NCBI GenBank assembly: GCA_965153455.1
Contig: OZ234494.1
Coordinates: forward strand, 14,508,001-14,572,000
Length of the DNA: 64,000 bases
Direction of reading: 5' to 3'
From: Sphagnum compactum
Lineage: Eukaryota; Bryophyta; Sphagnopsida; Sphagnales
Part shown: positions 32,912 through 45,234 of the stretch, piece after piece
Layout: each line of letters opens with the position of its first letter
Position numbering within the stretch: the stretch's first letter is position 1
The notes under the pieces: generated by a model
What the model was told of the DNA's origin: nothing
The model's database searches: none
The model's input: the letters and a program-made list of their open reading frames with translations, nothing else
Program-made: the position numbers and the translations under genes

Positions 32912-35900
32912 TTAAACTTTAGACGCACGCTTGGATGACGAAGGGAGCAGGCTCTCCATGTTGTTGGAGTTTTCATGGATATCCAACTCCACTGGTTGTA
33001 GTGTAGGATGCAGATATGCATTGCGTATTGAGGCCCATAAGTCCTCCCTCAGCCCATTGTGCTCATCATCCTGATCTTTCTTCACTGTGGTCTGGTCCAA
33101 TGAACATCAACAGACATCAAGTCAGATGATGCTATTGTCAACCACCATTACCATTGACAACCAAACATTAACGAAGAAGAATTTTGAATCTCTGTATTGG
33201 AAAAAAAATTTGAAACAATTTCAAATGCTCTTGAAGATTATTTACTACCTCCACATTGAACTGCTTGAAGGTGGGATAGAAGAGCTGCCGACAATGTGCA
33301 TTGAAAAGAAGAGTCAAGATGGGAAGAGGAATGACAAGTAATGATCCCTTCCCCAAGCCTTTAACAGAGAATACTCCAATGAAACATACTTGGAGAAACA
33401 CCAAACAGAAAATAATCCGATTGTGTACATGGGGCCAAAATTGCCCACCAGTTTCATATGCTGGTTCATAGACATGCAGTATCTGAAAGCACACACAAAT
33501 TGAACAAAGTGCTTGTAAGTTACTAGCTCCTTATTACTAGCTCATTATTTATTGTAGTGTTCTAACTTCTCTCCTTTGTCTCTTCCTTGACATTTTTGCA
33601 GGGAAAAGAAAGCCAAATGTGGCAAACGTATGAGAAGGAACAAGAGAGAGGAGACAATAGGTTGGGCTTGTTAACCTGATTCCGGAAGACAATGTAGCCC
33701 AATATGAAGTATACAAGAAGGAAAGGTAGCAATAGAGGCGTGATGATGGAGTATGTAAGCCCAACCATCACAAACAGAAGCACATGTGGCAACTGTCGGT
33801 AATAGGGCAGAGAATACACCCCAGTCAAAAGAGGTCGATGTATGTCCACATACATCCTCTTCATGAAGTTCCATGCAAGTACACCCGATTGTAAGATCTC
33901 CAATGGAAAGCCTGCCCATCCTGTTGTCAAGATGTAGGTTATGAAGAAATCTGCCTGCCAATAATATAAGAACAAACTCAAATCAGTTGGTTAACTCATA
34001 GATTGAACAAAATAGCATGGCTAGAGAAGGTAACAAGGTGGTGTACACCAATGGCTTCTTTTGTAACAACAGTTTCTTTCTGCCACAAAAGAAGCCATCA
34101 GGGTACATACCCATTCACACCCTTTTTCTTTGACAGAAAGAAAACCTTTGAAATGTTTTACTAAGTCTAAGCCTCAGGGTTTAGATGCTGCTGTACAGTA
34201 AATTAGGAGACTGAACTGCAAAGCCTTGTCATGCGCACAAATCTTTGATTTCTTCAGGATTATGTGCATCTGATCAAACTACTGATCATTTGCAGGATCT
34301 CATCTTTCACGGTGCATCGACTTTCTCTGTGCTGTTGTTGCAACATTTTCCCACTTTGCAACATGGTAAAGGGTATGAAAAAAACAGCTTACTTTACTGG
34401 GCATTGATTCTGCTAGATATCTTGGAATTTCCCGAGGTTCAGATGAGAACTTGTTGATGACGGATATCAAAGAGCCTCCAAGGACACCCACGAGGAACAC
34501 ATTGCCTGCCAGAAGATGGAAGAATTTCCCTCCTGCCACTCTCTCTTGATGACTGATGGAAACATAGCCTGCTAGTTTGGATAGGAAAAGGAACACTGGT
34601 GGAAGGCCATATAGGATTCCAGCCAGAACGAGTGCAGGAAGATATCCTTGTATCACTTGCTTAACTCCAGGGCTGCAACAAATTGCATGAAGAATGTTTG
34701 TTAAGGGAAAACATACACACACACACACACAAACTGGGAGAAAAAGAACCAAGTTGCAGGGGAGTTGTTAAGAAACTAACATTTTCAGTAATATCTCCAA
34801 AAGCACATGCGGTAGGAACTTATAAAGGCTATCAAGGTTGGCCAGAGCCAGCACCAAAGTGGTAAGCGGTATATAGAAGATGGTGATAAGGCCAGCTCCA
34901 ATTGCTGCCACAATGCCTCGGAAAAAATGATGTTCATAAGGTATTTCCAAGTTCCCCCAGTCCACATCTCTGGGCTCTGGAGCCCATTCTGTAACCCATA
35001 ACATTGGGTTTTGTGATTGCTGTGTTTGAGCTGTGACAACTGCCTCCCAACGTGTCTTGAATGAAACAAATGCAGTCGGCAACTCCTGTACAAAATGTAA
35101 ATTACATGTACAAGTATGGAGTGTAATTAGGAAACCACTTTTTCCTGCTAATGTTTCTGGATGTGGGAGTGAGCATGTAACCAAGACCACAATTGAGTTC
35201 AGAAGATATATAGGAAAGCAAAGAGCACAGGACTATTATGCAGTTCAGAAACAAACTTGTTGAAAGACGATGAAGCCAAGTGTTAAATTGGGATCATAAA
35301 GGGGTGCTTTTGAATCATAAATCCACCTTCTTTCTATTGAAGATGGCAGACTGTTCTTTCCGGATCTTCAGGTTGAGGTCTTCCAGTTTGCTTGTATACA
35401 ACTCAACAGGGTCCACTAATGGACCATACAAGCCTAGGAATCCTACCCGACATGGCCTCCTTTCTTCAGGTGATTTTGCCTTCAAAGACACAACCTTGTC
35501 CTTCAATTTGTTGAATTCTTTCTGTCACACATTCCACAGTATATAATTATGTGAGTATATTTGTAATCCTTCATCTGAGGAAAATTGCAACCGTGTGTTG
35601 GAAAAAAAACAAAGAAAACATGACACTTCATAATTATCATCATATAGTGGAAAGCTCATCTCCTGTGACTCTCAAGCAAATTAGCACATGCTATGCAACA
35701 CACTGTGCACAGCATTTTCTTTCCTAGTCACTTTTGGAAAACAACCCAGTTTGAGAGCTGAAAGGGGAGGGAGGGTAACAGAACACAAACCAGCAAACTT
35801 TGCAATTTGCTGGCAGGGAAGACCATCTGATGTGAAAGGTAGTGCAAGGGGTGAAACTGCCGAAAAAAGTCCTCTACTTCCTTGCTGTAGCTCTCATCGT

Positions 35901-37613
35901 CATTTCCAGGCTTCGGGATGGACCGAACCAATACAGAGAATTGGTCTGGCTGAGGTAATGCTCCCATCAAGTATGCCAGCCGTTTGTAGGTTATGTTCTT
36001 GTACTCCTGTGCGTGCAACAAACAAACAAACAAACAAAGGTTTACGTTCATGACTATATGTTGTAGCTCACATTACATTATTGTGGCTTTGGCTATTCTT
36101 CCCATCCATAGACTTGTGCAGATGTCTAGTTTGTTGGAAGAGCATCTCGAGTGGTACTCAGTATGTGACCCTGAAAAAATGTTTCTCACATCAAAGTCTA
36201 GTTATTTACTTTTTTCCAACCTCACCCATAAAACTCAAAACTGGGACTGCAAATAGGTGGGAGACTACTAATAGCAAACCACCTCGACCCATCATTATGA
36301 TTGACCAATCAGTAACAGGGAGCAGCAGTCAGATCATATTTGTTACACTCTTCTCTGGCAGGTGTTAGGCTTTGCTATGCCTTTTACCAGCCTCAGCAAA
36401 AACTGTAAAAAAATGCTGGGTCAAAACCATTTTGCTGAGCCAAACTGGCATGTTTTGACTTTTCTTCATCCAATTATGAGTTGCAGGGTCACACATACTG
36501 AGCACCAGTGGAGTTGCTCTAAGAGAAGCAAGCTGTGCTGAGATGAAAGAAATAGAAAAAGACAGTGGGATATACCAGGTAGAGCAATGTGTAAGCAGTG
36601 ATGGAGATGAAGTAGAGAACGGCAAGGTGAAACCACAACCTATTTTGCATGGCACCCACCACCACCACCACCACAAGACAATACCACTCAACTACCAAAC
36701 AATCCAAGAAATTTGAGGTTATGTAAACGACTGATGCTTTTTCATTGCAAAGAATTGTGGTAGTAGTAGTGCTTCTCCCCTCAAAGAACACCAGAGAAGG
36801 AAGAATTGAGAGAGAGAGAGAGAGTAATTTACCTTGAAGATCCTTGTGATATGTTGAGAATAGTAAGTTTGTCCAATGATCCATTCTTCTCTGAAGGATG
36901 GTCTTTCAGATATGTGTCATTGAAATTGAGTGGTGCTAAAATACCACATCCCACAAGTGTGCAGATTGAGAAAAACCGCATCCTGCCACACAACAAGCGC
37001 CCCTCCCCAGTCACATACATGAGTTTCAAAGCCTCAAAAGAATACCAAACCACTTCTTTGGATCCTCCAGAAAAATCAATCAGCAGCTCATAACAATGTA
37101 GCAGGTTAGCAGCTTCCCATCATCATGATCCATCTTGTACAAAGTTCTTTCTCAAATCTCAGGAGCCTGAATTTCTAAGAAAGGGGTAAGATAGAAAAAA
37201 ATATGCCTGTGTCATCTGTCCGACATGATCATTCTGTTTCTTTCTTTGCAGTGTGCAAAATGTTTCATAGAGAGTAGTTTCTTATGAGAGGAGAGTGATT
37301 CCACAACTGACCCAAAGACGAAAATTCGCAGGAAAACAAGAGCATCAAGCCCTGCAGATTGCAGAATATCGTCATCTGACAAATCCCATGCCTGCTTCAC
37401 CCATCCTGCTGAAGGTACCAAATTCTCCAGAGCGAATGGTTGCTTCTCCTCCTCTTTCTTCCCTTCCTTACATTGACTCTCCCTCAACATCTCTCGGGTA
37501 TTGTACACTCCCCTATTCCCTGGCAGCTTTCTGAACACCGAATACAGTACCAGAAACAGAATTGCTAATCCTATGTTAATCCCTGCCGAAGTTGCTAAAT
37601 CAGAAACTTCCAT
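32912..37613 (-). CDS. OSCA/CSC1-like osmo-/mechanosensitive cation channel (HYP1/RXW8 branch)
   Basis: A membrane channel of the OSCA/TMEM63 family, which opens on osmotic or mechanical stress and passes calcium. Ten exons on the minus strand close in phase: 37613-37312, 36982-36833, 36639-36576, 36006-35791, 35521-35327, 35085-34781, 34672-34393, 33954-33676, 33482-33249, 33091-32912, giving 734 residues, the family's usual length. N-terminal MEVSDLATSAGINIGLAILF is the first membrane helix of the HYP1/RXW8 type. Then come the DUF4463-type cytosolic region (YLMGALPQPDQFSVLVRSIP; FLGLYGPLVDPVELYTSKLE) and the DUF221 channel core (VTEWAPEPRDVDWGNLEIPY; FHLLAGNVFLVGVLGGSLIS; ADFFITYILTTGWAG; VYEPAYETGGQFWPHVHNRI; LFNAHCRQLFYPTFKQF). 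The tail ends KRASKV. All donors and acceptors are GT/AG. No key residue is missing by eye. Confidence 0.94.
34041..34110. repeat. intronic hairpin with perfect 14-bp arms
   Basis: ATGGCTTCTTTTGT (34051-34064) and ACAAAAGAAGCCAT (34085-34098) are exact inverted copies with a 20-nt loop. Partial pairing extends outward over GTGTAC/GTACAT. It lies in the intron between exons 7 and 8 of the channel gene. Confidence 0.85.
36003..36038. repeat. AAAC microsatellite at an intron edge
   Basis: An AAAC tetranucleotide run follows immediately upstream (on the gene strand) of the exon 4 acceptor of the channel gene. It is a T/G-rich tract that can serve as the polypyrimidine stretch. Confidence 0.6.
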
Positions 37614-40600
37614 TTTGCTCAAAATCCCACTTCTCCTTCTTTTCCTTCTCCTTACCTCCCCCTCTTCCAACTGCTTGATTCTTGCCCCCAAAACTCCGTT
37701 GTAATATTCACAGACCCACAAAAACCAAACTACTAGATTTCTTGCAACTTATGTCCAAAACTCTCTAGTAAAAATCACCGACCCACAAAACCCACAATAC
37801 TGAACTGCTTGATTCTTGCACAATTGATGCCTCCTCCTAAGTTTTGTTTCTCTTTTTCCCTCCAGAGTTCAACTTCTGCTTCTTCTTCTTCTTCTTCTTC
37901 ACCAAATTACTTGATTTTTTCGCAACTTATTATTATGTCCAAAAACATTCTTCCCAAATTACTGGATTTGGGAGCTGGAATTCTTCCCCCATCTTCTTTC
38001 TCACAAGTCCAAATTCCCGGAATTCTTGTATTCCACACCAATGAATCAATGAATCAATCAAGCTCTCAAATTCTTCCCAATCTTCGTTTCTTCCAACTCC
38101 GAAAATTCGAGTCTGAAATTTTTCTTCTTCCCCCCATCTACATTTCTCTTGCAACTCCCAATTCCGAAATTTTGTGTGCGTCAAGTTTCAGAATTCTTTT
38201 TCCAAATTCAACATGGCCATCACACACACACACACACAACAAACGAAGTTTTTCGACCTTTTCACGAAATTTTGAGCGAAGTTTTTTTCAATTTGAGCGA
38301 ATTTTTTTGCAAAAGTTTTCATCTCAGTTTCAGAGTTTTTTTGGGGGGGCGAAATTTCACAACTTGGTGAACTTTTCGCCAATTTTCGGTATAAAAAATA
38401 ATTAAATTAGCCACATCTAGACCTAGGCACTTCCAAGGTTGCCACTTGTAGCAACACTTTTGGAAAAATGCTATAGCCCACTTTATGGACAGTAGCCATT
38501 TAATGCTAATTAATGCTGGGATGCTCACCAATAGAACTACTTAATGAAAATTTAAAATAAAAATAATTTTTAATTTTTTTAAAAAAACCCTAGTCAGTTT
38601 TCTGGTTTTTTTGGGCGAAATTTCACACCGGACCAAAACAAAAAAGGGCGTACAAAGGAATTTCTGAGGAAAAATACACAAAAGTCGCCATATTTTTGAG
38701 GGGAAAAAAATCCTGAAACTTCTGGAGGTCGCCAAAAAACATAGCAGGATTCTTTAAAAAATTCCAATTTACTCTCTGACATGTAGCCAAAATTAATCTG
38801 GCTCAATCCTCTTTGTGGATGATCATCGCCAGACCACCCACAGCTCACAAAATTGGGGCAAAAACAAACCCTAGTTAGTTAGTTAGTTTGTGCCAAAATT
38901 TTTAACCAATTGGCCTACGCAGTCTGTCCATTTGGGTATTGGACAAGTGGCATAAGTCTTGGTCAATTGGAACTTGCCAAGTGGCATGTTGAACTACGTC
39001 ATCCTAATACCCAAATTTAATAACCAGGGGTCCACAGTTAGGGTAGGTGGGTGGGTTACTCATTCCCCAATTTTATATTGGCCAAAATCAGGAAGATTGA
39101 ACCAGTGTTTTTTTGGGACAAATTTTGTTGTTTTTGTGACAATTTTATTTATTTATTTTTTGGGAAAAACTTTAGTATTTCTAGTATAAATTTGACTAAT
39201 TTTGCAAAAAAATTTAGAAAAAAATTCCAATTTTTTTTTACATTATTAAAAAAAAGAGAGAAAAAACCTTGGATTGGACATTTATGTTTAACCAATATAT
39301 TTAACCCTAAAGGTTCAATCAACCTGAATTGGGTTGATGGATGATTTCACAAGGGTCTTAAATATCGAGTCCTAAACCCTCAACAACGAATATGCAAACA
39401 TGCTAGAACATTGACTTACTATAAGAAAACATGTGTTTCCATTTTATTTACACAAGGATTTCTAGTAGCCAAAGAATTCAATTAACATGCACTTCCTTTG
39501 ATTATCTACATGAAATTTGCAACAAACATGTTGCTTTGAAAATGCAACTATTGTGCCATTGAAAGCCCTAAACAAAAAATTACTATGCATTTTTCAAGGT
39601 TTAACATTACAAGGATTTTCTACGACGAAAATAAGCAAAACTTTGGCAATTAATGCCTTTGCTCTCCCTCCCTTCCAACATGCATTGCAATTGTTTCAAG
39701 TTTTTTTTTTTGGTGTGTCATCCTCCTTTGTTGTGTTGGAATTAAATGTGTCCACCAATATAGACAATGTTTGGTATCCATAATTCTTGGTAGAGGTTCT
39801 ATAGTAATCATATTACATGTTACGTTGGGACTAACTTCAATTGGTTCCATGATTGTAAGGTGATTTTACAAACCAAGCTTTGTCCAATTGTGTGAAGGGT
39901 TAGGGGAAACTATTTTGAAGATAAATGGGAACTTTTAAAAACAAGTGGCTCACCATTTAACGATTATGTCCTTTATGGCAAGTTCAAAATTCAACTTAAA
40001 ATCTTCCCTTATTAGATTTATTAGTTATTTAAAACTTATTACCCATTAAATGTTTTTTTCATTTCTAATTAAAAAATTGGAATTGTGGGTTATTAAGAGC
40101 TAGTATTCCATCAATAATTAGAAAATTATGTCACATTCTAAATGATATTGAACCAAACTCAAGATTTTGGGTGTTGTGTTTTCCTAACTTTACAAAATAA
40201 TCTTATGTATTATGAACATTTTTGCAAAAGTGCATGAAACATTTTCAAGATTGAATTGACTTATCATTTTAAATGTGAAAAACTAACTAATGTTTACATT
40301 TTTTAATGGATCATTATATTGTGTTTGCAATTAATTACAAATTCCTATGTAATACATAACATAATATCTATTATTCAATAGTGGGGTTGAGGTGGATAAT
40401 TGTTTTAGCGTTGGAGGTTAAAAATAAAAATAAAGTTCTTTCTCTCTCATGCTAGTGCAGCTACTTTAACAAAATCAAAGGATCACACAACACTAGAATC
40501 AACCATGGATCTACCTTAGTGAACATTCATTCTCTTCAAATTAAACCATTAATTAATTACATTCCATCCTTGTGTTAGGCTTGCACCAATGTTGGGTGGG

Positions 40601-41639
40601 TATCAACTTTTTTTTATAATTAATTGTTCTAGTTTTCTCATTTTCTATTTCTAAATATTTGATTTGGTCAAATTTCTCACTTTAAAATAGTTTCCCTAGT
40701 TTAATTTTTTCTTAGTTTTTGAAAAATAGGTTTTTCACAACCAATTTGTACTTCATTCTTACAAAAGTATTTTAAGTAACTTTTCTAACACAAGAACCAA
40801 ATGTTCCATTGCAAGTTCTAACATATAACTAAAGAATATTAAGATGTTAAGGTTAGCTTGCCCATAACCAATAAAAGAATAAATCAATCTTAGATTTTTG
40901 TATTTAGGATCTAACATTAGGCATCACATATTGTGAGCTTTTTTGCCACCATTTTGTTAAAAAATCAATAAAAAATCAATGACCCCACAAACTTTCTCTT
41001 CATGTTCACTATAAAACTTTTCAATTCAATATCCACCCCCAAATCATCTTCCACAAGTTATTCAAAGTAGGAGGAACATGAGAATTATTAAATTTTTCCT
41101 TTAGTTAAAAGCTCATAGTTATGGCTATGTGTAATCATTCAACAACCAATGACTCCTTGACCAATTTAAAACACAAGTAGTGATAATATGAAATAATCAA
41201 TCAATAATGATTTGTGATATATGACACATGAAAGGGGGGAAACATGGCCAATAACCCTATCATTAATTTACTTGTTGTAAGAGAGGACTATGACTTTTCA
41301 AAATTGTAGAGCCTCTTAAAACATTGCTTGTAAACCTACAAATCTTCTAATTTGAGGTTAAAATTATATAGCAAGAGATTCTAAATTTTAAAAAAAAACC
41401 CAAAATATAATAGTTGAAAAGTTTATCTTGTTTTCATTAGTGTGTTCAATTTTGAAAGGTGGAAGCTTGCAAAAATGAAAGCTTTCATTCACTTTCGTAA
41501 ACCTTTCCTTGACTTCTTAAGCCCTCTTATATAATTTTGCAAATGTAATTGGATAGATTTGATGGAAACATATTTTAAACCTTTGCATACTTTTTATTTT
41601 AATGGTGCATATTGATGGGTTTAGAAAAGGCATGTCCAA
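37614..41639. other. promoter flank of the channel gene and gene-free DNA
   Basis: 37614-38400 is pyrimidine-rich with TTC and CA microsatellites (CA run at 38219-38238) and repeated CGAAATTT motifs; it is the likely leader and promoter of the minus-strand gene. A 198-codon plus-strand frame at 37809-38405 is S/F-rich low-complexity and not credible. 38.4-41.6 kb is AT-rich with no recognised gene. Confidence 0.5.
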
Positions 41640-42420
41640 AACATGTTATTTGAAAACTTACCTTGACATCCAAATTGTCACAACTAATTATTGAATGTCA
41701 TCATTGTATTCAAATTAAATCCTTCATCTTTAACATAAGCAATTCTTTTTTTGTGAAACCATATTGCTTTAAAAGATCTTGTAGATTTGTTGCCAAAGCT
41801 TGGTCTAAAGTTTCAAATGTTTCAAACAAGCCAATTGTAATATGTTTTAGCACACAATCCTTTCCAAAAAAGGTTGATAACCAATGTAAAAATGTCATGC
41901 ACCCCTTTGGACATCCAAAGATCAAAGCTTGTAATGGCAAACACAAATTGTTAAAATTGGCAAAACATAAATTTGTTTGGTTTTTTCAATTAAATTCAAT
42001 AACACTTTTTGAAAATCTAGAAGGGAACACAACATGAGGGCATAATATCAAATTGAACTCTTTAACCAAATGCTTTCAACAAGTTGATAAATGTTTTTTG
42101 ACAACAAGAAGACTGAAGTTCTCTACAAACCTTTATGTTGCACATTTTTTTGCAAAAAGGTCTATGGTTCAAAAATTTTTAAAAACGACACTCTGAGTAA
42201 ATATATTGGATTATTCTTGAACTATGTCACTAAACCTTCCTTCAACCTTGTTTGTTGGTTCAAAATTTCAAGACTAATTTGAACTTTATGAAATACAACA
42301 CATTGCATAATTTGTGGAACCTTGACATCGTATTTTAAACCATCAATTGCACAATAAAAGGCCCAACTCAAAGAATTTCTACTATGAATCCTCCATTTTT
42401 TTTTGTTCATGCAATTTTTT
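41640..42420 (-). pseudogene. broken hAT/BED-type transposase-derived gene
   Basis: Minus-strand pieces follow the order of the plant BED/hAT family. 42410-42222 gives LNQQTRLKEGLVT and then FKNN, the BED-finger neighbourhood, with in-frame stops. A middle piece near 42060-42000 gives MPHVVFPSRF in pieces. 41946-41710 gives FHLxWLSTF-like text (CMTFLHWLSTFFGKDCVLKH, ITIGLFETFETLDQALATNL, QDLLKQYGFTKK). A +1 frameshift then leads to AYVKDEGFNLNTMMT. In intact relatives this last part reads AYVKDEGxNLxT in one frame. It is dead because of several frameshifts and stops. Confidence 0.65.
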
Positions 42421-43966
42421 CAAAATCAACTCCTATGAATCATCATTTGTTAATTGGGAATTTGGCAATGTATTAGACCTTTTTAACTTTTCATCTTCAT
42501 TCATTTCCCCCATTGACAACTTATATTTCATTCATGGAAACATCATATGAAAAAATTGGCTCCATCTTATACAATCTATGTGTTATTAAACCGAGGTGAA
42601 AAAATTGCAAAAAAATAATGCCTTCCATTTTTTTCATATTTTTGTGTATTTTAGATTAATTATTAATATAATATTAAAAAACTTGAAAGATGCAAAAAAA
42701 TGAGAAACAATTACAAATATTTACGAATATGAAATGCAAGTATAATGTGTAATGTGTATTTAATCATTCACTTTTAAAATAATGCATAATGCAAAAGAAA
42801 TATTAATGTAGTTATATGCAAGTGCAAAAATGTTGCATGCTCACAATAATGCTTTAAAAATGTAAGTGCAAATTGAACCCCATTTATTTCAAAGCAATTT
42901 GCATTTAGGAATGGTTGGTCTTGCAAAAATAGAACAAAACGCAAAAACACAAGGTACATGGTAAGAAGTACAAAGAAAGAGAAGACATACAACAAGAAAA
43001 CAACATAAGAAATAAAACAAAACAACACATAAACAAAACACAAAAAAGGACAAAGAAACAAAAAACAAAAACAAAAGATTGAAGGACATACTTTAAAATG
43101 AAGTTCGAAAAGTCATTGAAACATTGAAATTGAAAAAGCCACTAAACAAAACAACACATAAAGAAAAGAAAAGAAAAGATTAAAGGACATATTTTAAAAA
43201 TGAAGTTTGAATAGTCATTGAAGTTGAAGAAGCCATTGAAAAAAGTTGAACACCTTGAAGTCAAACACCAAGAAAAATCAAGACACCAAAAAGTTGAACA
43301 CCAAGATGAAGTTGAGCACCAAGGAGAAGCTGAACACGTCCCAAACCCATTGAACATTCCAAAAGCTCAACGGATACCCCAAAAAGACACTTAAAACCTC
43401 CCAAACCCATTGAATGCCCTAAAGAGACATTGAGAACCTCCCAAACTCATTGAATACCCCAAAAAGACATCACCCAAACCCATTGAACATTTCAAAACCC
43501 ATTTGAATACCAAAGAGAGATATTTGACAACCTCCCAAACACAATGAACACCTTTGAAAACAACTAGTGCAATTGTAGACTCAACTAACTAACTGCCAAA
43601 TACACCAAACACTTGTAGAACTAACCAAACACCTCCTTTGCTCAACAAGAACTTCAAAATCCAAACAAACACACAAAAAACCCAAAACCCACCAAGTTTC
43701 TAAAAACCTAGCACACACAACCTACACACAAAAATTGCCAAATGCCATAAACAACACTCTTACACAAAAACATATTGAATCAAACGGTGTGCAAAGACTT
43801 GTAAAATCATGCACAAAATAAAAATAAACAAACAAAATTGAATGCAAATGGAGAGAAAAACATAAGAAAAAAAAAGAAAGAATAATTTGACCAAACAAAA
43901 AAACCACAAAACAAGGTGGGGTCAAAGAGCTATAGGCCTTTTATGGAATTCAAATCTCACTTTGCA
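42421..43966. repeat. A-rich gene-free stretch with nested short repeats
   Basis: 42930-43080 is A-rich (ACAAAACAC-type). The block AACAAAACAACACATAAA...GGACATA...TTTAAAA recurs at about 43016 and 43141. 43337-43555 repeats CTCCCAAACCCATTGAA with AAAGAGACATT spacers about five times, with a period near 45-60 bp. No gene. Confidence 0.65.
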
Positions 43967-44500
43967 CACAAGACAATTGCGACACCTTAAACCTAAAATT
44001 TAGTTGCTTTAAATCTTAAGCTTAAAGCTCAACTGCCTTAAACCCTAACCCTAAATCCCTACCTAGTATTTAGACATCTAAAATCTAAACCCTATGTAAG
44101 AATTAAGAATCAGACCCATGAATTACTAATATAACTTACTTGCGCACAAGACAATTATGACACCTTAAACCTAAAAATTTAATTATTTTAAACCTTAATC
44201 TTAAAACTTAATTACGTTAAGCCCTAACCCTAAATCCCTACCTATTAGTTAACATCTAAAATCTAAATCCTATGTAAGAACTAAGAATTGGACCCATGAA
44301 TTACCAATATAACTTACCCGTGCACAAGACAATTATGACACCTTAAACCTAAAATTGAGTTGCTTAAAACCTTAATCTTAGAACTTAGTTGCTTTAAACT
44401 TTAACCTTAAATCCTTACCTATTATTTAGACATCTCAAATCCAAATCCTATGTAAGAACTAAGAATTGGACCCATGAATTATCAATATAACTTACCCAAG
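43967..44500. repeat. 178-bp tandem array, three copies
   Basis: CACAAGACAATT begins at 43967, 44145 and 44323, so both periods are exactly 178 bp. Each unit runs through CACCTTAAACCTAAAA, a telomere-like CCCTAACCCTAAATCCC block, TATGTAAGAA and GACCCATGAATTA. The third copy ends about 44500. Copies are about 85-90% alike by eye. The exact period and unit length are satellite-like. Confidence 0.9.
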
Positions 44501-45234
44501 TCTCAACATTCGAAAAATATCAAGAGAATCCAATTCTTTGTGAATTGCGTCTCTAGTATCATCTCATACCTATCAACTAGGGTATCGACCCACTGAATAT
44601 CTCATGGTTGATACGCAATAGGTAGTTGTGAAAAAACCCAAGTTGAATTGTTGGTTGGTACCCACCCAAAACTAGTTTGTACATGTTGTGTGCTACCAAA
44701 TCTAGAGTTGGGTGCCTAAAACAATGGAGGAGGAGGAGTTGATGGGAAGCTTGAAGTGAATCCTTCCACTTTCATTTGAGCTTGTTTTTGGACTTTGAAA
44801 GGGGGGGGGGGGGGGGGGCTAGCCACAAAGGGCTAAATTTATCTGTTGAATTATTATTTTATTCACACATCTTTGTAAAAAAAATTCACCATATATTAAT
44901 GTTATTATTTGCCTCCAAAAAAAATTAAATTTTTATTTATTTTTGTGTGCATTTTTTTGTTTCAACTTAATAGGTGGTTTTAAGTCTCAAATTATGATTT
45001 AGGTGGGTATTCAGCTTGTGAAATGACAAACGTGCACGTTAATTGGTCTAGTCCAAGGCTTTTCCAACAGTACCAAAAGCCCAACAATAGTTAGTGAGAA
45101 CAACAAAAATAAGATTAGTGAGAAAAAAAGGATTAGTGGAATTGTTTTATAGGATTAGTGGTGTAATTGTTGTGCTAATTAATTAATTAATTAGCATCGT
45201 AGGGCTTAATTAGTGCTGGTGATTGTTGTGCGAA
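44501..45234. other. gene-free stretch with an 18-G run
   Basis: 44801-44818 is an uninterrupted run of 18 G, able to form G-quadruplex or, equally, to reflect an assembly-length error. A perfect 22-bp palindrome built of AATT units sits at 45174-45195, about 40 bp beyond the stop codon of the minus-strand fucosyltransferase. No gene. Confidence 0.6.

Noticed and set aside
37809-38405. 198-codon plus-strand frame opposite the channel-gene leader
   Set aside because: S/F/P-rich low-complexity text from pyrimidine tracts, with no family resemblance and no splice or start context; it lies in the promoter of the minus-strand gene.
42774-43925. Minus frames rich in Phe/Cys/Leu that look like membrane segments
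   Set aside because: Reverse complement of A-rich repeats; no conserved motif.
44037-44060. Interstitial telomere
   Set aside because: CCCTAAA-like text is only two or three units and recurs as part of the 178-bp repeat, not as a telomeric run.
42934-44500. Possible CRISPR-like array from regular repeats
   Set aside because: The 178-bp units are contiguous tandem copies with no unique spacers; the DNA is eukaryotic nuclear.
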